From contig OMZR01000039.1 of NCBI GenBank assembly GCA_900315575.1, forward strand, positions 1 to 37,090: a stretch of DNA of 37,090 nt. Reading direction: 5' to 3'. Positions 23,612 to 31,145 of the stretch are shown here, piece after piece. The translations under genes were made by a program, and so were the position numbers. This DNA comes from an uncultured Veillonellaceae bacterium. Lineage in GTDB: Bacteria > Bacillota > Negativicutes > Selenomonadales > Selenomonadaceae. The notes beneath the pieces are model-generated. The model was not told the origin of the DNA, did not search any database, and saw only the letters and a list, made by a program, of their open reading frames with translations. Every line of letters starts with the position of its first letter. The stretch's first letter is position 1.

Positions 23612-24118
23612 TCAGAACTTCAGCGTCACGCCGACGCCGATGCCATCTTCGTGATGGCCTTCGTCTGGTTTGAAGTTGTGATAGTTGAGATTGGCGTCAA
23701 GATTCGCGATGATGTTCTTGTTGATGCCGACCTGCGTCTCGCTGAAGTCTTTGCCAGCGGCATACGACGCATAAGCGTCAAAACCGAAAACTTTCGGCGT
23801 ACTGACAGCAGCGCCGATGAAGGCGTTGCTCTTGTCACCCGGCAGATTCCAGCGGTAGCCGCCAATGGCTTTGACCTCGGAACCGATGATGTCATACTGC
23901 AGATAGGCAGCATCCTGATTCTGATACTCGTCGCGGTCCATGTATTCGTAGCCAAGGGTCGCCTTGTTCGTGACCTTGTGCTCGATGTAGGCGCCTTTCG
24001 TGTTCGCGCCGATGGCGGTCTCATGCGCCGCCATCTGGTTGACAGGTGCGGCCATCGCCGACGCGCCAAGGAGACTGGCGGCCAGCGTGAGGCCTGCGAT
24101 GCGTTTCAAGTTCTTCAT
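23612..24118 (-). CDS. small outer-membrane beta-barrel protein
   Basis: 168 residues. A signal peptide is clear: MKNLKR, hydrophobic core, and a probable signal peptidase I site after ASAMA (about residue 23). The mature part alternates polar and hydrophobic residues in about eight short strands (YIEHKV, ATLGYEYMD, AYLQYDIIG, VKAIGGYRW, AFIGAAVS) and ends in GVGVTLKF, the terminal aromatic expected for BAM recognition. This size fits an 8-stranded barrel of unknown substrate. It supports a diderm cell envelope. It has its own promoter and terminator. Confidence 0.82.
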   Translation of the reverse strand: MKNLKRIAGLTLAASLLGASAMAAPVNQMAAHETAIGANTKGAYIEHKVTNKATLGYEYMDRDEYQNQDAAYLQYDIIGSEVKAIGGYRWNLPGDKSNAFIGAAVSTPKVFGFDAYASYAAGKDFSETQVGINKNIIANLDANLNYHNFKPDEGHHEDGIGVGVTLKF

Positions 24119-24170
24119 GATAGGGTCCCTCCAAGTTCTCTCAAAAGCACTTCTCTTCTTTTCTGCTTTT

Positions 24171-24199
24171 ATTGTAACAGAAAAGGCTTAGAAGCGCAA
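24171..24199 (-). promoter_or_regulatory. promoter of the outer-membrane protein gene
   Basis: On the minus strand, TTGCGC (24194-24199) and TACAAT (24171-24176) are 17 bases apart, 53 bases before the ATG. The RBS is GGAGGG. Confidence 0.6.
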
Positions 24200-24217
24200 A
24201 GGAGGAGTTTTAGGGCT

Positions 24218-24715
24218 TCAGTCCCTGTCACGGAGCTTGTCTTCCGAGAGCAGCGACTCGAGACGGCCGACCGTCATCTCTTCATCCGAGTAGACCTTGA
24301 TGCCGTGCGCCTCTAAAAGCGCCGCACAGACGCCCATGCCTTTCATCGTCTTGCCGTCGAACTTGCCCGTATGGACGAAATGCGTGCCGCACGACGGGCT
24401 GCGCTCCTTGAGGATCGCGGCGCGCACATGGTACGCCTCGGCAATCTTCAGCACTTTTTCCGCGCCCGTGATGAGGTACTCCGTCGTGTCCTGCCCGTTC
24501 TCGTCGAGTGCATGCCCCTTGCCCGCGAGGACTTTCTCGCCCGATGTGCGCTGGAGCTCCATCGGCGGCCGCGGAATCGGCAACATGGCGAAGCACTCCG
24601 GGCAGACGGCGATGAAGCGCCCGCGCGCATTGTACTTCATGAGAAGATCATTCGTCTTGACGCCGCCGTCGAAACGGACACGATGTCCGACGAGGCAGGC
24701 ACTGATGAGAATCAT
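24218..24715 (-). CDS. DUF523 family protein (thiouracil-desulfurase-like)
   Basis: 165 residues, full length for DUF523. Conserved Cys are in ISACLVGHRVRFDGG (C7), VCPECF (C38/C41), and RSPSCGTHF (about C108). The family includes TudS, a [4Fe-4S] 2-thiouracil desulfurase, and these cysteines are candidates for the cluster ligands. Whether this member desulfurates thiouracil is not shown by sequence. It is the last gene after a MetF-like gene, nfnAB and an exonuclease on the same strand. The upstream ribosome binding site is weak (AGAAAGAAG). Confidence 0.75.
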   Translation of the reverse strand: MILISACLVGHRVRFDGGVKTNDLLMKYNARGRFIAVCPECFAMLPIPRPPMELQRTSGEKVLAGKGHALDENGQDTTEYLITGAEKVLKIAEAYHVRAAILKERSPSCGTHFVHTGKFDGKTMKGMGVCAALLEAHGIKVYSDEEMTVGRLESLLSEDKLRDRD

Positions 24716-24770
24716 CTACATACATCTTCTTTCTAACGCCCACGTCCCGGCATCCTTGCCAAAAACTGTT

Positions 24771-25334
24771 TCAGCGCTGGCCGAACTTCTGGACGCGCAC
24801 GCCGAGATCATGAGCGAGCGCCGAAAAATCCTCGGCGCCGACCGCACGCCCCGCATAAATCGGGATGGCCGCGCACGTCTTCGCGTCGTCGAGCGCATTG
24901 TGATGATGGAACTTGATATGGAGGAATGCGCCGACCGTGCCGAGCTTGTGATTGGCGAGCATCGGCCAGACCTTGCGCGAAATCGCAACGGTGTCGCAGT
25001 AGGAAAAGGCGGGCGCGCGCAGGCCCTGCCGCGCGAGGCAGGCCGCGAGCACGCCCATGTCGAAGCGCGCATTGTGCGCAACAACGATGCGGCCCGCGAG
25101 ATGCTCCGAAAGCTCCGGCCAGATGCCTGCGAAATCCGGCGCGTCGGCCGTGTCCTCGCGCGTGATGCCGTGAATTTTCGTGTTGAACCAGTGATAGGCA
25201 TTGCCCGGCGGCTGGATCAGCGAATAGTAAGAATTCACGAGCTTCCCGCCGCGAATCTCGACGACGGCGACGCTGCACGCCGAGTCGCGCTTTGCCGTGG
25301 CCGTCTCGAAGTCGATGGCCGCAAAATCCATCAT
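24771..25334 (-). CDS. DEDDh 3'-5' exonuclease (DnaQ-like)
   Basis: 187 residues. The DEDDh exonuclease core is complete: D8 and E10 in AAIDFETA, the Asp of HNARFDMG, and the HxxxxD motif HNALDDAKTCA. It has the length of a stand-alone exonuclease domain rather than a full PolC or a helicase fusion. The substrate (DNA proofreading, RNA or nanoRNA) cannot be told from sequence. It starts only 4 bases after the nfnB stop, so it is translated from the same message. Two adjacent ATG codons (25334, 25331) are possible starts. Confidence 0.82.
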   Translation of the reverse strand: MMDFAAIDFETATAKRDSACSVAVVEIRGGKLVNSYYSLIQPPGNAYHWFNTKIHGITREDTADAPDFAGIWPELSEHLAGRIVVAHNARFDMGVLAACLARQGLRAPAFSYCDTVAISRKVWPMLANHKLGTVGAFLHIKFHHHNALDDAKTCAAIPIYAGRAVGAEDFSALAHDLGVRVQKFGQR

Positions 25335-25338
25335 GCTT

Positions 25339-26748
25339 TTATGCCTGCGCTTTCTTCTTCTGGAGGTATTCGTCGATGGCGGCAGCCGCCTTGCGGCCCG
25401 CGCCCATGGCGAGGATGACCGTTGCCGCACCCGTCACGATGTCGCCGCCTGCAAAGACACCGGGCTTGCTCGTTGCGCCCGTCTCTTCGTCGGCCGCGAT
25501 ATTGCCGCGCTTCGTCGTCTCGAGACCCGGCGTCGTATGCGCGATGATCGGGTTCGGGCCCGTGCCGATGGCGACGATGACCGTATCGACGTCGATGTCG
25601 AATTCCGAGCCCTCGATGGGCACGGGGCGGCGGCGTCCGCTCGCATCCGGTTCGCCGAGCTCCATGCGGATGCAGCGCATGGACTTCACCCAGCCTTCGC
25701 CATTGTCCTCGATAGCCACGGGGTTCGTCAGCAGCTGGAAGTCGATGCCCTCTTCCTTTGCATGCTCGACTTCCTCGGCGCGTGCGGGCAGCTCGGCCGC
25801 GCTGCGGCGATAGACGATGGAGACGTGCTCCGCGCCAAGGCGCAGCGCCGTGCGTGCCGCATCCATCGCGACGTTGCCGCCGCCGATGATGGCCGCGCGC
25901 TTGCCGACCTTGATTGGCGTCGCGTACTCTGGGAACTTGTATGCCTTCATGAGGTTGCAGCGCGTCAAGAACTCATTGGCGGAATAGACGCCGTTGAGGC
26001 TCTCGCCCGGGATGTTCTGGAAGCGCGGCAGACCAGCGCCCGTGCCGATGAAGACAGCGTCGAAGCCCTCTTCGTTCATGAGCTCATCGACCGTGTAAAG
26101 ACGTCCCGCGACGGAATCGAGCTCAATCTTGACGCCGAGCGCCTGGATGTTCTCGATTTCCTTCTGCACGACGCGGTCTTTCGGCAGGCGGAACTCCGGG
26201 ATGCCGTACGACAGCACGCCGCCCGCTTTGTGGAGCGCCTCGAAAATCGTGACCTTGTAGCCCTTCTTCGCGAGGTCGCCCGCGCAGGCAAGGCCGGACG
26301 GGCCCGAGCCGATGACGGCAACGGACTGCGCATCCGCTGCGACTTCCGGCTTTTCGACCTTCTCGCCTTTTTCGAGTGCACGGTCAGCGACGAAGCGCTC
26401 GAGGCGGCCGATGCCGACGGACTCGCCCTTCTTGCCGAGGATGCAGAACTTCTCGCACTGATTCTCCTGCGGGCAGACACGGCCGCAGACGGCCGGCAGC
26501 GAGTTCGATTCCTTGATTTTCGCAACAGCGCCATCATAGTCGCGCTCTTTGATTTTTGCGATGAACTCCGGAATGTTGATGGAGACCGGGCAGCCCTTGC
26601 GGCACTGCGGCACCTTGCAATGCAGGCAGCGCTCCGCCTCTGCGACAGCCGTCTCCTCGTCATAGCCGAGCGCGACCTCGTCGAAATTATGTGCGCGAAC
26701 CTTCGCGTCCTGCACGGGCATTGGATGTTTCTTCAGTGAAAGCGCCAT
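25339..26748 (-). CDS. nfnB: NfnB: NADPH-dependent bifurcating oxidoreductase, large subunit
   Basis: 469 residues, homologous to the glutamate synthase small subunit. Two [4Fe-4S] clusters are marked by C41, C44, C49, C53 and C88, C92, C98, C102. The FAD site is VIGSGPSGLACAG (about 145-157) and the NADPH site IIGGGNVAMDAARTALRLG. The C-terminal second FAD motif GVFAGGDIVTGAATVILAM is present. With NfnA it forms the electron-bifurcating NADH-dependent ferredoxin:NADP oxidoreductase. GltD or SudA would be the alternative names, but the adjacent NfnA/SudB-type subunit and absence of gltB support Nfn. It follows nfnA by 1 base, behind GGAGGAA. Confidence 0.9.
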   Translation of the reverse strand: MALSLKKHPMPVQDAKVRAHNFDEVALGYDEETAVAEAERCLHCKVPQCRKGCPVSINIPEFIAKIKERDYDGAVAKIKESNSLPAVCGRVCPQENQCEKFCILGKKGESVGIGRLERFVADRALEKGEKVEKPEVAADAQSVAVIGSGPSGLACAGDLAKKGYKVTIFEALHKAGGVLSYGIPEFRLPKDRVVQKEIENIQALGVKIELDSVAGRLYTVDELMNEEGFDAVFIGTGAGLPRFQNIPGESLNGVYSANEFLTRCNLMKAYKFPEYATPIKVGKRAAIIGGGNVAMDAARTALRLGAEHVSIVYRRSAAELPARAEEVEHAKEEGIDFQLLTNPVAIEDNGEGWVKSMRCIRMELGEPDASGRRRPVPIEGSEFDIDVDTVIVAIGTGPNPIIAHTTPGLETTKRGNIAADEETGATSKPGVFAGGDIVTGAATVILAMGAGRKAAAAIDEYLQKKKAQA

Positions 26749-26749
26749 G

Positions 26750-27592
26750 TCAGTTCCTCCCCAGGCCGATCTTGCAGACGTGATCCTTTTCCTCGGTCTC
26801 CATGTCGCGATACATGCGCTGGCGGCTCATAAGACCCTTGAAATCGACGAGATGACCGTCAAACTCTGGCCCGTCGACGCAGGCGAACTTCGTCTCATCG
26901 CCGACCGTCACGCGGCAGCCGCCGCACATGCCCGTGCCATCGACCATGATCGGGTTCAGCGACACGACGGTCTTGATGCCAAGATCGCGCGTTGCATCTG
27001 CCACGCTCTTCATCATGATGACCGGGCCGATGGCCGTGATCTGCGCGATCTTCTCGCCGCGGTCGACGAGCGCCTGCACGGCATTCGTCACGAAGCCCTT
27101 GATGCCGCGCGAGCCGTCATCCGTCGTCACGACGATTTCGTCCGTGACCTCTTTCATCTCATCTTCCATGATGAGGATGTCCTTCGTCTTCGCGCCCATG
27201 ATTGCGATGACCTTGTTGCCGGCTTCCTTCATCGCGCGCGCAATCGGGAACGTCGGCGCGACGCCGATACCGCCGCCGACGACGACCATCGTGCCATCGA
27301 GTTTGCCGATTTCCGACGGACGGCCGAGCGGGCCGACGAAATCGAGGATGTCGTCACCCTCGTTCAGCGCCGCAAGCTCCATCGTCGATGCGCCGATGAC
27401 CTGGAACACGATGAGGATGCGTCCCGTCTCGCGGTCGAAATTCGCAATCGTCAGCGGGATGCGCTCGCCCTCTTCATTGACGCGCAGCACGATGAACTGC
27501 CCCGGCTCTGCCTTTTTCGCCACGCGCGGAGCGTCGATCTCCATCGCATAGACATTCGGCGAAAGCTCTTCTTTCTTCAAAATCTTGAACAT
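26750..27592 (-). CDS. nfnA: NfnA: FAD/NAD-binding iron-sulfur subunit
   Basis: 280 residues of the PyrK/sulfide dehydrogenase beta type. The FAD-binding part has PGQFIVLRVNEEGERIPLT and the NAD-binding part VVVGGGIGVAPTFPIARAM. A [2Fe-2S] cluster site is visible near the C-terminus (GMCGGCRV and later FACVDGPEF). It handles NADH and passes electrons to NfnB in bifurcation between ferredoxin and NADP. It lies 34 bases after the MetF-like gene and 1 base before nfnB. Confidence 0.9.
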   Translation of the reverse strand: MFKILKKEELSPNVYAMEIDAPRVAKKAEPGQFIVLRVNEEGERIPLTIANFDRETGRILIVFQVIGASTMELAALNEGDDILDFVGPLGRPSEIGKLDGTMVVVGGGIGVAPTFPIARAMKEAGNKVIAIMGAKTKDILIMEDEMKEVTDEIVVTTDDGSRGIKGFVTNAVQALVDRGEKIAQITAIGPVIMMKSVADATRDLGIKTVVSLNPIMVDGTGMCGGCRVTVGDETKFACVDGPEFDGHLVDFKGLMSRQRMYRDMETEEKDHVCKIGLGRN

Positions 27593-27626
27593 GGCTTTCT
27601 CCCCTATCAGAATTCACAGTGAACAC

Positions 27627-28379
27627 TTATTGAAAGACGCCTTCGAGGTAGGCCTCGAGGTTCGTCTTGATGGGCATGACATAGAGGCTCGCGTCCCGCT
27701 CGTCCGCGAACTGCAGCACCTCGCGCGTGAACTGGATGCTCCAGTCCAGCGTCGGCTCGAACGATTTCGGGAACACGACCTTGTTCTTGCGTTCCCAATA
27801 GCTCTGCGAGCGGTCAGAAAGGACAGGCGACACACCCCAGTAGACATCCGTGACGCCGAGGCTCTCGAACATGTCGGCATAGATGCCGACGAGCCGCAGG
27901 TCGAAGAACGGCTGCGTGAAGAAGCCCGCTGCGCCCGACTGCAGCTTGCGCTCGATGCGATAGAGCTCCTTGCTCATCGAGCCGCGATACTGGTCGATGC
28001 CCGCATATGTCTTGACCTCGGGCATCTCCTCGTGGAATTTCCGCAGCACGTCCGTCGTCGTCGTCGGATAGACCTTGTGGCGCATATCCTGCGGCGGGTC
28101 GCCCTGGATGACGAGCACCTCGCGGATATTGTGCGCACGCAGATACTCCTTCATCGAGAGAGGCTGCGAAAGGTCGATGTCCATCGCGCGGATGTGCGGC
28201 ATGACAGCAGGAAAATACTCCTGCGCGATGGCCGCGCCCTCCCAGCTCCGCACGGGCAGCCGCAGGAGGTCAGGGATGTTGATGACATCGGCACGGCTCG
28301 CGGCCTTCTTCGCGATGGCAAGCTGCTCGCGCAGGCTCTCCTCATCGCGCGGCACGAGTTCGACGGAAATTCGCTTCAT
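27627..28379 (-). CDS. divergent methylenetetrahydrofolate reductase (MetF) family protein
   Basis: 250 residues, shorter than the usual 280-300 of MetF. The TIM barrel keeps key residues: E7 in ISVELVPRDEE (position of the catalytic Glu), D94 in VIQGDPP (flavin-contact Asp), and FFTQPFFD (155-160 region). The usual SVTYGA segment is replaced by INIPDLLRLPVRS. It probably reduces methylene-THF to methyl-THF, or a related pterin. Being first in an operon with nfnAB suggests a link to NADPH/NADH/ferredoxin chemistry (inference). ATG at 28379 follows GGAGGTG. It is preceded by a good promoter with two palindromes. Confidence 0.78.
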   Translation of the reverse strand: MKRISVELVPRDEESLREQLAIAKKAASRADVINIPDLLRLPVRSWEGAAIAQEYFPAVMPHIRAMDIDLSQPLSMKEYLRAHNIREVLVIQGDPPQDMRHKVYPTTTTDVLRKFHEEMPEVKTYAGIDQYRGSMSKELYRIERKLQSGAAGFFTQPFFDLRLVGIYADMFESLGVTDVYWGVSPVLSDRSQSYWERKNKVVFPKSFEPTLDWSIQFTREVLQFADERDASLYVMPIKTNLEAYLEGVFQ

Positions 28380-28407
28380 ATAAAGTTGCACCTCCACTAG
28401 ATGATTG

Positions 28408-28459
28408 GTTGACAAGTTAACATGTCATCTATTGTAGATGGTTTCCCGCGATTTGGCAA
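28408..28459 (-). promoter_or_regulatory. promoter and operator region of the MetF-nfnAB operon
   Basis: On the minus strand, TTGCCA (28454-28459) and TACAAT (28431-28436) are 17 bases apart. The -10 is enclosed by the perfect palindrome CATCTA-CAA-TAGATG (28426-28440); a third TAGATG occurs at 28398-28403. A second dyad, GTTGACAAGTTAAC (28408-28421, one mismatch per arm), lies in the leader. The regulator is unknown. Confidence 0.6.
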
Positions 28460-28501
28460 GGATACAGGATACAAAACAGCAGCCGCTTTGCAAATCGCGC
28501 G

Positions 28502-29155
28502 TCATGAATCGCGCAGCTGCAGCACGAGCGTCCCGCCATCGCCCGCAAGCGTCACGCTGTCGCTGCCGATCGCGGCAACCGTGTAGCCGCCGACGGTCTC
28601 GCCCTCCGAGACAAGATGGCTCTTGCCATCCGCACGGATGACGGCGAGCGTCTGGCCATTGCCGCTCGCGACGCCCTTCAGAACGAGCGCCGGTGCCTGC
28701 GGCTCTGCCGTGCCCGCACCATCCACGGCAGGGGCGCTGTCTTTTGCAACAGGCGCGGCTGGCGGCTTTGCTGGCTTCGCGTTCGCGGTTTCGTTTTTCT
28801 CTGCCGCCTGCGGCTTTGCTTCTTTCACCGGTTTTGGCGCGGCCACCATTTCGGCACGCGTCTCATGGAGCATCGAGAAAGGATTCCGCAGCTCGCCGCC
28901 CGCCTCGGCTTCCTCCGCGCCCTTCACTTCGAGGCGCGACGGGCCATTCTGCTTTGACTCAGCTGGCGCAGACGTGGCAGGCGGCTGCTTCAGCGCCAGC
29001 CGTTCGTCATCCGCATCCTTCCAGAGGAACAGTGCGGCCGCGAAACAGAGCAGCAGCACCAAAGCCCCAGCTTCCGCCGCCTGCTTCGGCTGCTCCTGAC
29101 AGAACGCACGAAGCTTCTGCCATCGCTCTTCCATCCCGCGCCGCAGCTCCTCCAT
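28502..29155 (-). CDS. PilP/GspC-like single-span membrane protein
   Basis: 217 residues. A short cytoplasmic N-terminus is followed by one membrane helix (ALVLLLCFAAALFLW, about 31-46), an Ala/Pro/Lys-rich linker, and a small C-terminal beta domain. That domain (about 155-217: LVLKGVASGNGQTLAVI, SHLVSEGETVGGYTVAAIGSD) resembles the homology region of GspC and PilP, inner-membrane parts of type II secretion and type IV pili; RNPFS recalls the PilP NPF segment. No other pilus or secretion gene lies in the window, so this remains a resemblance. The start follows AAAGGAG. Confidence 0.5.
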   Translation of the reverse strand: MEELRRGMEERWQKLRAFCQEQPKQAAEAGALVLLLCFAAALFLWKDADDERLALKQPPATSAPAESKQNGPSRLEVKGAEEAEAGGELRNPFSMLHETRAEMVAAPKPVKEAKPQAAEKNETANAKPAKPPAAPVAKDSAPAVDGAGTAEPQAPALVLKGVASGNGQTLAVIRADGKSHLVSEGETVGGYTVAAIGSDSVTLAGDGGTLVLQLRDS

Positions 29156-29191
29156 CCGCTCCGTCTCCTTTCATTATCATTGTCCTCGTGT

Positions 29192-29220
29192 ATTATATCA
29201 TTTTTCGCGTAAATTGTCTC
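29192..29220 (-). promoter_or_regulatory. promoter of the PilP/GspC-like gene
   Basis: On the minus strand, GAGACA (29215-29220) and a perfect TATAAT (29192-29197) are 17 bases apart. The -35 lies in the TTGTCTC block of the repeat family described at 31056 and 35663, so the repeat or IS edge may supply part of the promoter. Confidence 0.5.
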
Positions 29221-29334
29221 TGATTTGACACGAAAAAAGAAAAGGGGGCTGTTGCAGTTATTTGCAGCAGCCTCTATTTCGTGCGCAAAAATCCCGGACT
29301 GTAAAAAGCCCGGGATTTCGTGTAGAATTGAACT

Positions 29335-30947
29335 ATGCAAAATCTCAATTCCATGCAAGATTATACTTCATTGGAGCAACCATATCAACTGGTGCTCCCC
29401 CTCAATGTCGAATTACAGATTCCCAAGGATGATCCCGTCCGCCTGGTGCGCTATTGCATTGGAGGAATGAATTTGTCGGCCCTGTATCAGAATTGCCATC
29501 ACGTCAATCGAAATCAGGCGTCGCCAGCGCAGATGCTCGCCATCCTTGTCTACGCCTACGCGAACCGCATCTTCTCCACGCGCAGAATCGAGGAAGCCTG
29601 CCGCAGCAATATCAAGTTCATGTATCTGCTGGAAGGAAAGCCTGCACCGGACCATGCGACCGTCTCCCGTTTCTTCACGAAGCGCCTGCGCCCCTGCATC
29701 CGGGACATCCTCGCGCAGATGGGGAACCTCCTCGAAAAGCTCGGAGCCGTCTCCCTGCACGACATCTTCATCGACGGCACGAAGATCGAATCCGTCGCCA
29801 ACAAGTACAAGTTCGTCTGGCGGAAATCCGTCGAGAAGCACCCAGCAAATCTCCTTGCGAAACTTCCAGCATTCTTCTCGCAGGCGGAGACGGACTTCGG
29901 CATCCGCATCCCCCATGGAGACGTCATCCGGATGCGCCACCTCAAGCGCCTGCGCCGCAAGCTCCGCCGAAAAATCTCGGAAGATGGCATCGTCTTCGTC
30001 CACGGTTCGGGAAAGCGGAAGACGCAGCTCCAGCGCACCTTCGAAGAACTCGAGAGCTGCATCGCAAGACTCAAAGATTACGGTGCGAGGCTCCATGACA
30101 TGAAAGGGCGTAACAGCTTTGCGAAGACCGACAAGGACGCGACCTTCATGCGCATGAAGGAAGACGCCATGAGGAACGGCCAGCTCAAGCCTGCTTACAA
30201 CGTCCAGTACGGCAGCGACTCAGAGTTCATCCTCTGGGCGAGCGTCGGGCCGCAGGCAACTGACACCAGCACGCTCGTCCCGTTCCTGCGAGAGTTCGAA
30301 CAGTACTACGGAACACGCTGCGAGAACGTCGCTACGAAAGCGAAGAGAACTATACCTATCTTGAAACCCACGGCATGAAGTCGTTTATCAAGCCCATCAA
30401 CTACGAGAAGAGCAAGACGCGGAAATGGAAGAACGACATCGGGCGCTTCGAGAACATGACCTACCTCCAGGGCGAAGATGCTTACCTTTGCGCGAACGGC
30501 CGCAAGCTGAAAGCCGAGCGGACGTACCAGTCAAAGACGAAGACGGGGTATAAGAGCGAGAAAACATACTATGCCTGCGAAGATTGCACGGGCTGTCCGA
30601 TGAAGGAAAACTGCATCCACGGAAACCACTTCAAGAAGCCGATGGAAGAACGGACGAAGCACCTCACCGTCGCGAAGAAGTTCCTGCGCCAGCGACAAGA
30701 AGATCGAAAACGAATCACATCGGAGGAAGGCATAGAACTGCGGATGAACCGGAGCATCCAGGCAGAAGGAGCATTTGCAGACATCAAGGCCGACATGAAC
30801 TTCCGCAGATTCCTCTGTCGCGGCACGGAAAATGCGCTCGTCGCCGTCGACCTCCTGGCCATGGCGCATAACATTCAAAAATTGCACCATAAAATCCAGC
30901 ATGGAACGGCAAGCCGCCACCGCATACCGGTAAAGGAAGCGGCGTAA
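29335..30947 (+). pseudogene. IS1182-family transposase, frameshifted and lacking the second catalytic Asp
   Basis: Two overlapping frames (29335-30378 and 30375-30947) make one transposase of about 540 residues. The first catalytic Asp is in HDIFIDGTKIE. The Cys cluster CEDCTGCPMKENC and the final Glu region IQAEGAFADIKADMNFRRF are intact. At 30331-30333 the frame shifts. Family members read ENV-V/A-ADAGYESEEN here, but this copy reads ENVA directly followed in the other frame by YESEENYTYLETHG. The missing piece (about 10 bases) contains the Asp of DAGY, so restoring the frame alone would not give an active enzyme. The element could only move if helped in trans. Confidence 0.85.
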
Positions 30948-30964
30948 AGCCGTCCAGACAAATG

Positions 30965-31022
30965 AAAACGGGCATAGAAAAAGACGTTTTTTAGAACCGT
31001 CTGGATTTCTATGCCCGTTTTT
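30965..31022 (+). terminator. terminator downstream of the transposase
   Basis: Perfect stem of 15-16 bases (AAACGGGCATAGAAA at 30966-30980, TTTCTATGCCCGTTT at 31006-31020) with a 25-base loop, then TT. An additional TCCAGAC/GTCTGGA pair (30954 region and 30998-31004) offers an alternative fold. Confidence 0.7.
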
Positions 31023-31055
31023 CAGCGTTTGACACAAAAATGAGCGCGAGAATCT

Positions 31056-31124
31056 CAACTTGTCTCCACGATACGAAAAGAGGGCTGTACAGCAGCGAAA
31101 AATCGCTAACTGCAACAGCCCCTT
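31056..31124. repeat. hairpin repeat copy 2 (IS right end) and helicase terminator
   Basis: Contains CTTGTCTCCACGATAC and a long imperfect hairpin GGGCTGT...ACAGCCC. Its segment 31094-31120 is identical over 27 bases to 35696-35722. On the minus strand it is followed by TCTTTTC, 22-60 bases past the helicase stop, so it can act as its terminator. Confidence 0.65.
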
Positions 31125-31145
31125 TTTCTCGCACAAAATCTATCC

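Larger units (their letters stand above)
29239..31128 (+). mobile_element. IS1182-family insertion sequence
   Basis: About 1.9 kb, the usual size for IS1182 elements. Terminal inverted repeats of 22 bases with one mismatch are at 29239-29260 and 31107-31128; the shared inner part is GGGGCTGTTGCAGTTA. Inside lie the transposase (29335-30947), a hairpin AAATCCCGG/CCGGGATTT just before it (29289-29318) and a strong terminator after it. Target-site duplications were not found by eye, so the outer edges are approximate. The right end also forms a hairpin that can terminate the helicase transcript from the minus strand. Confidence 0.7.
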
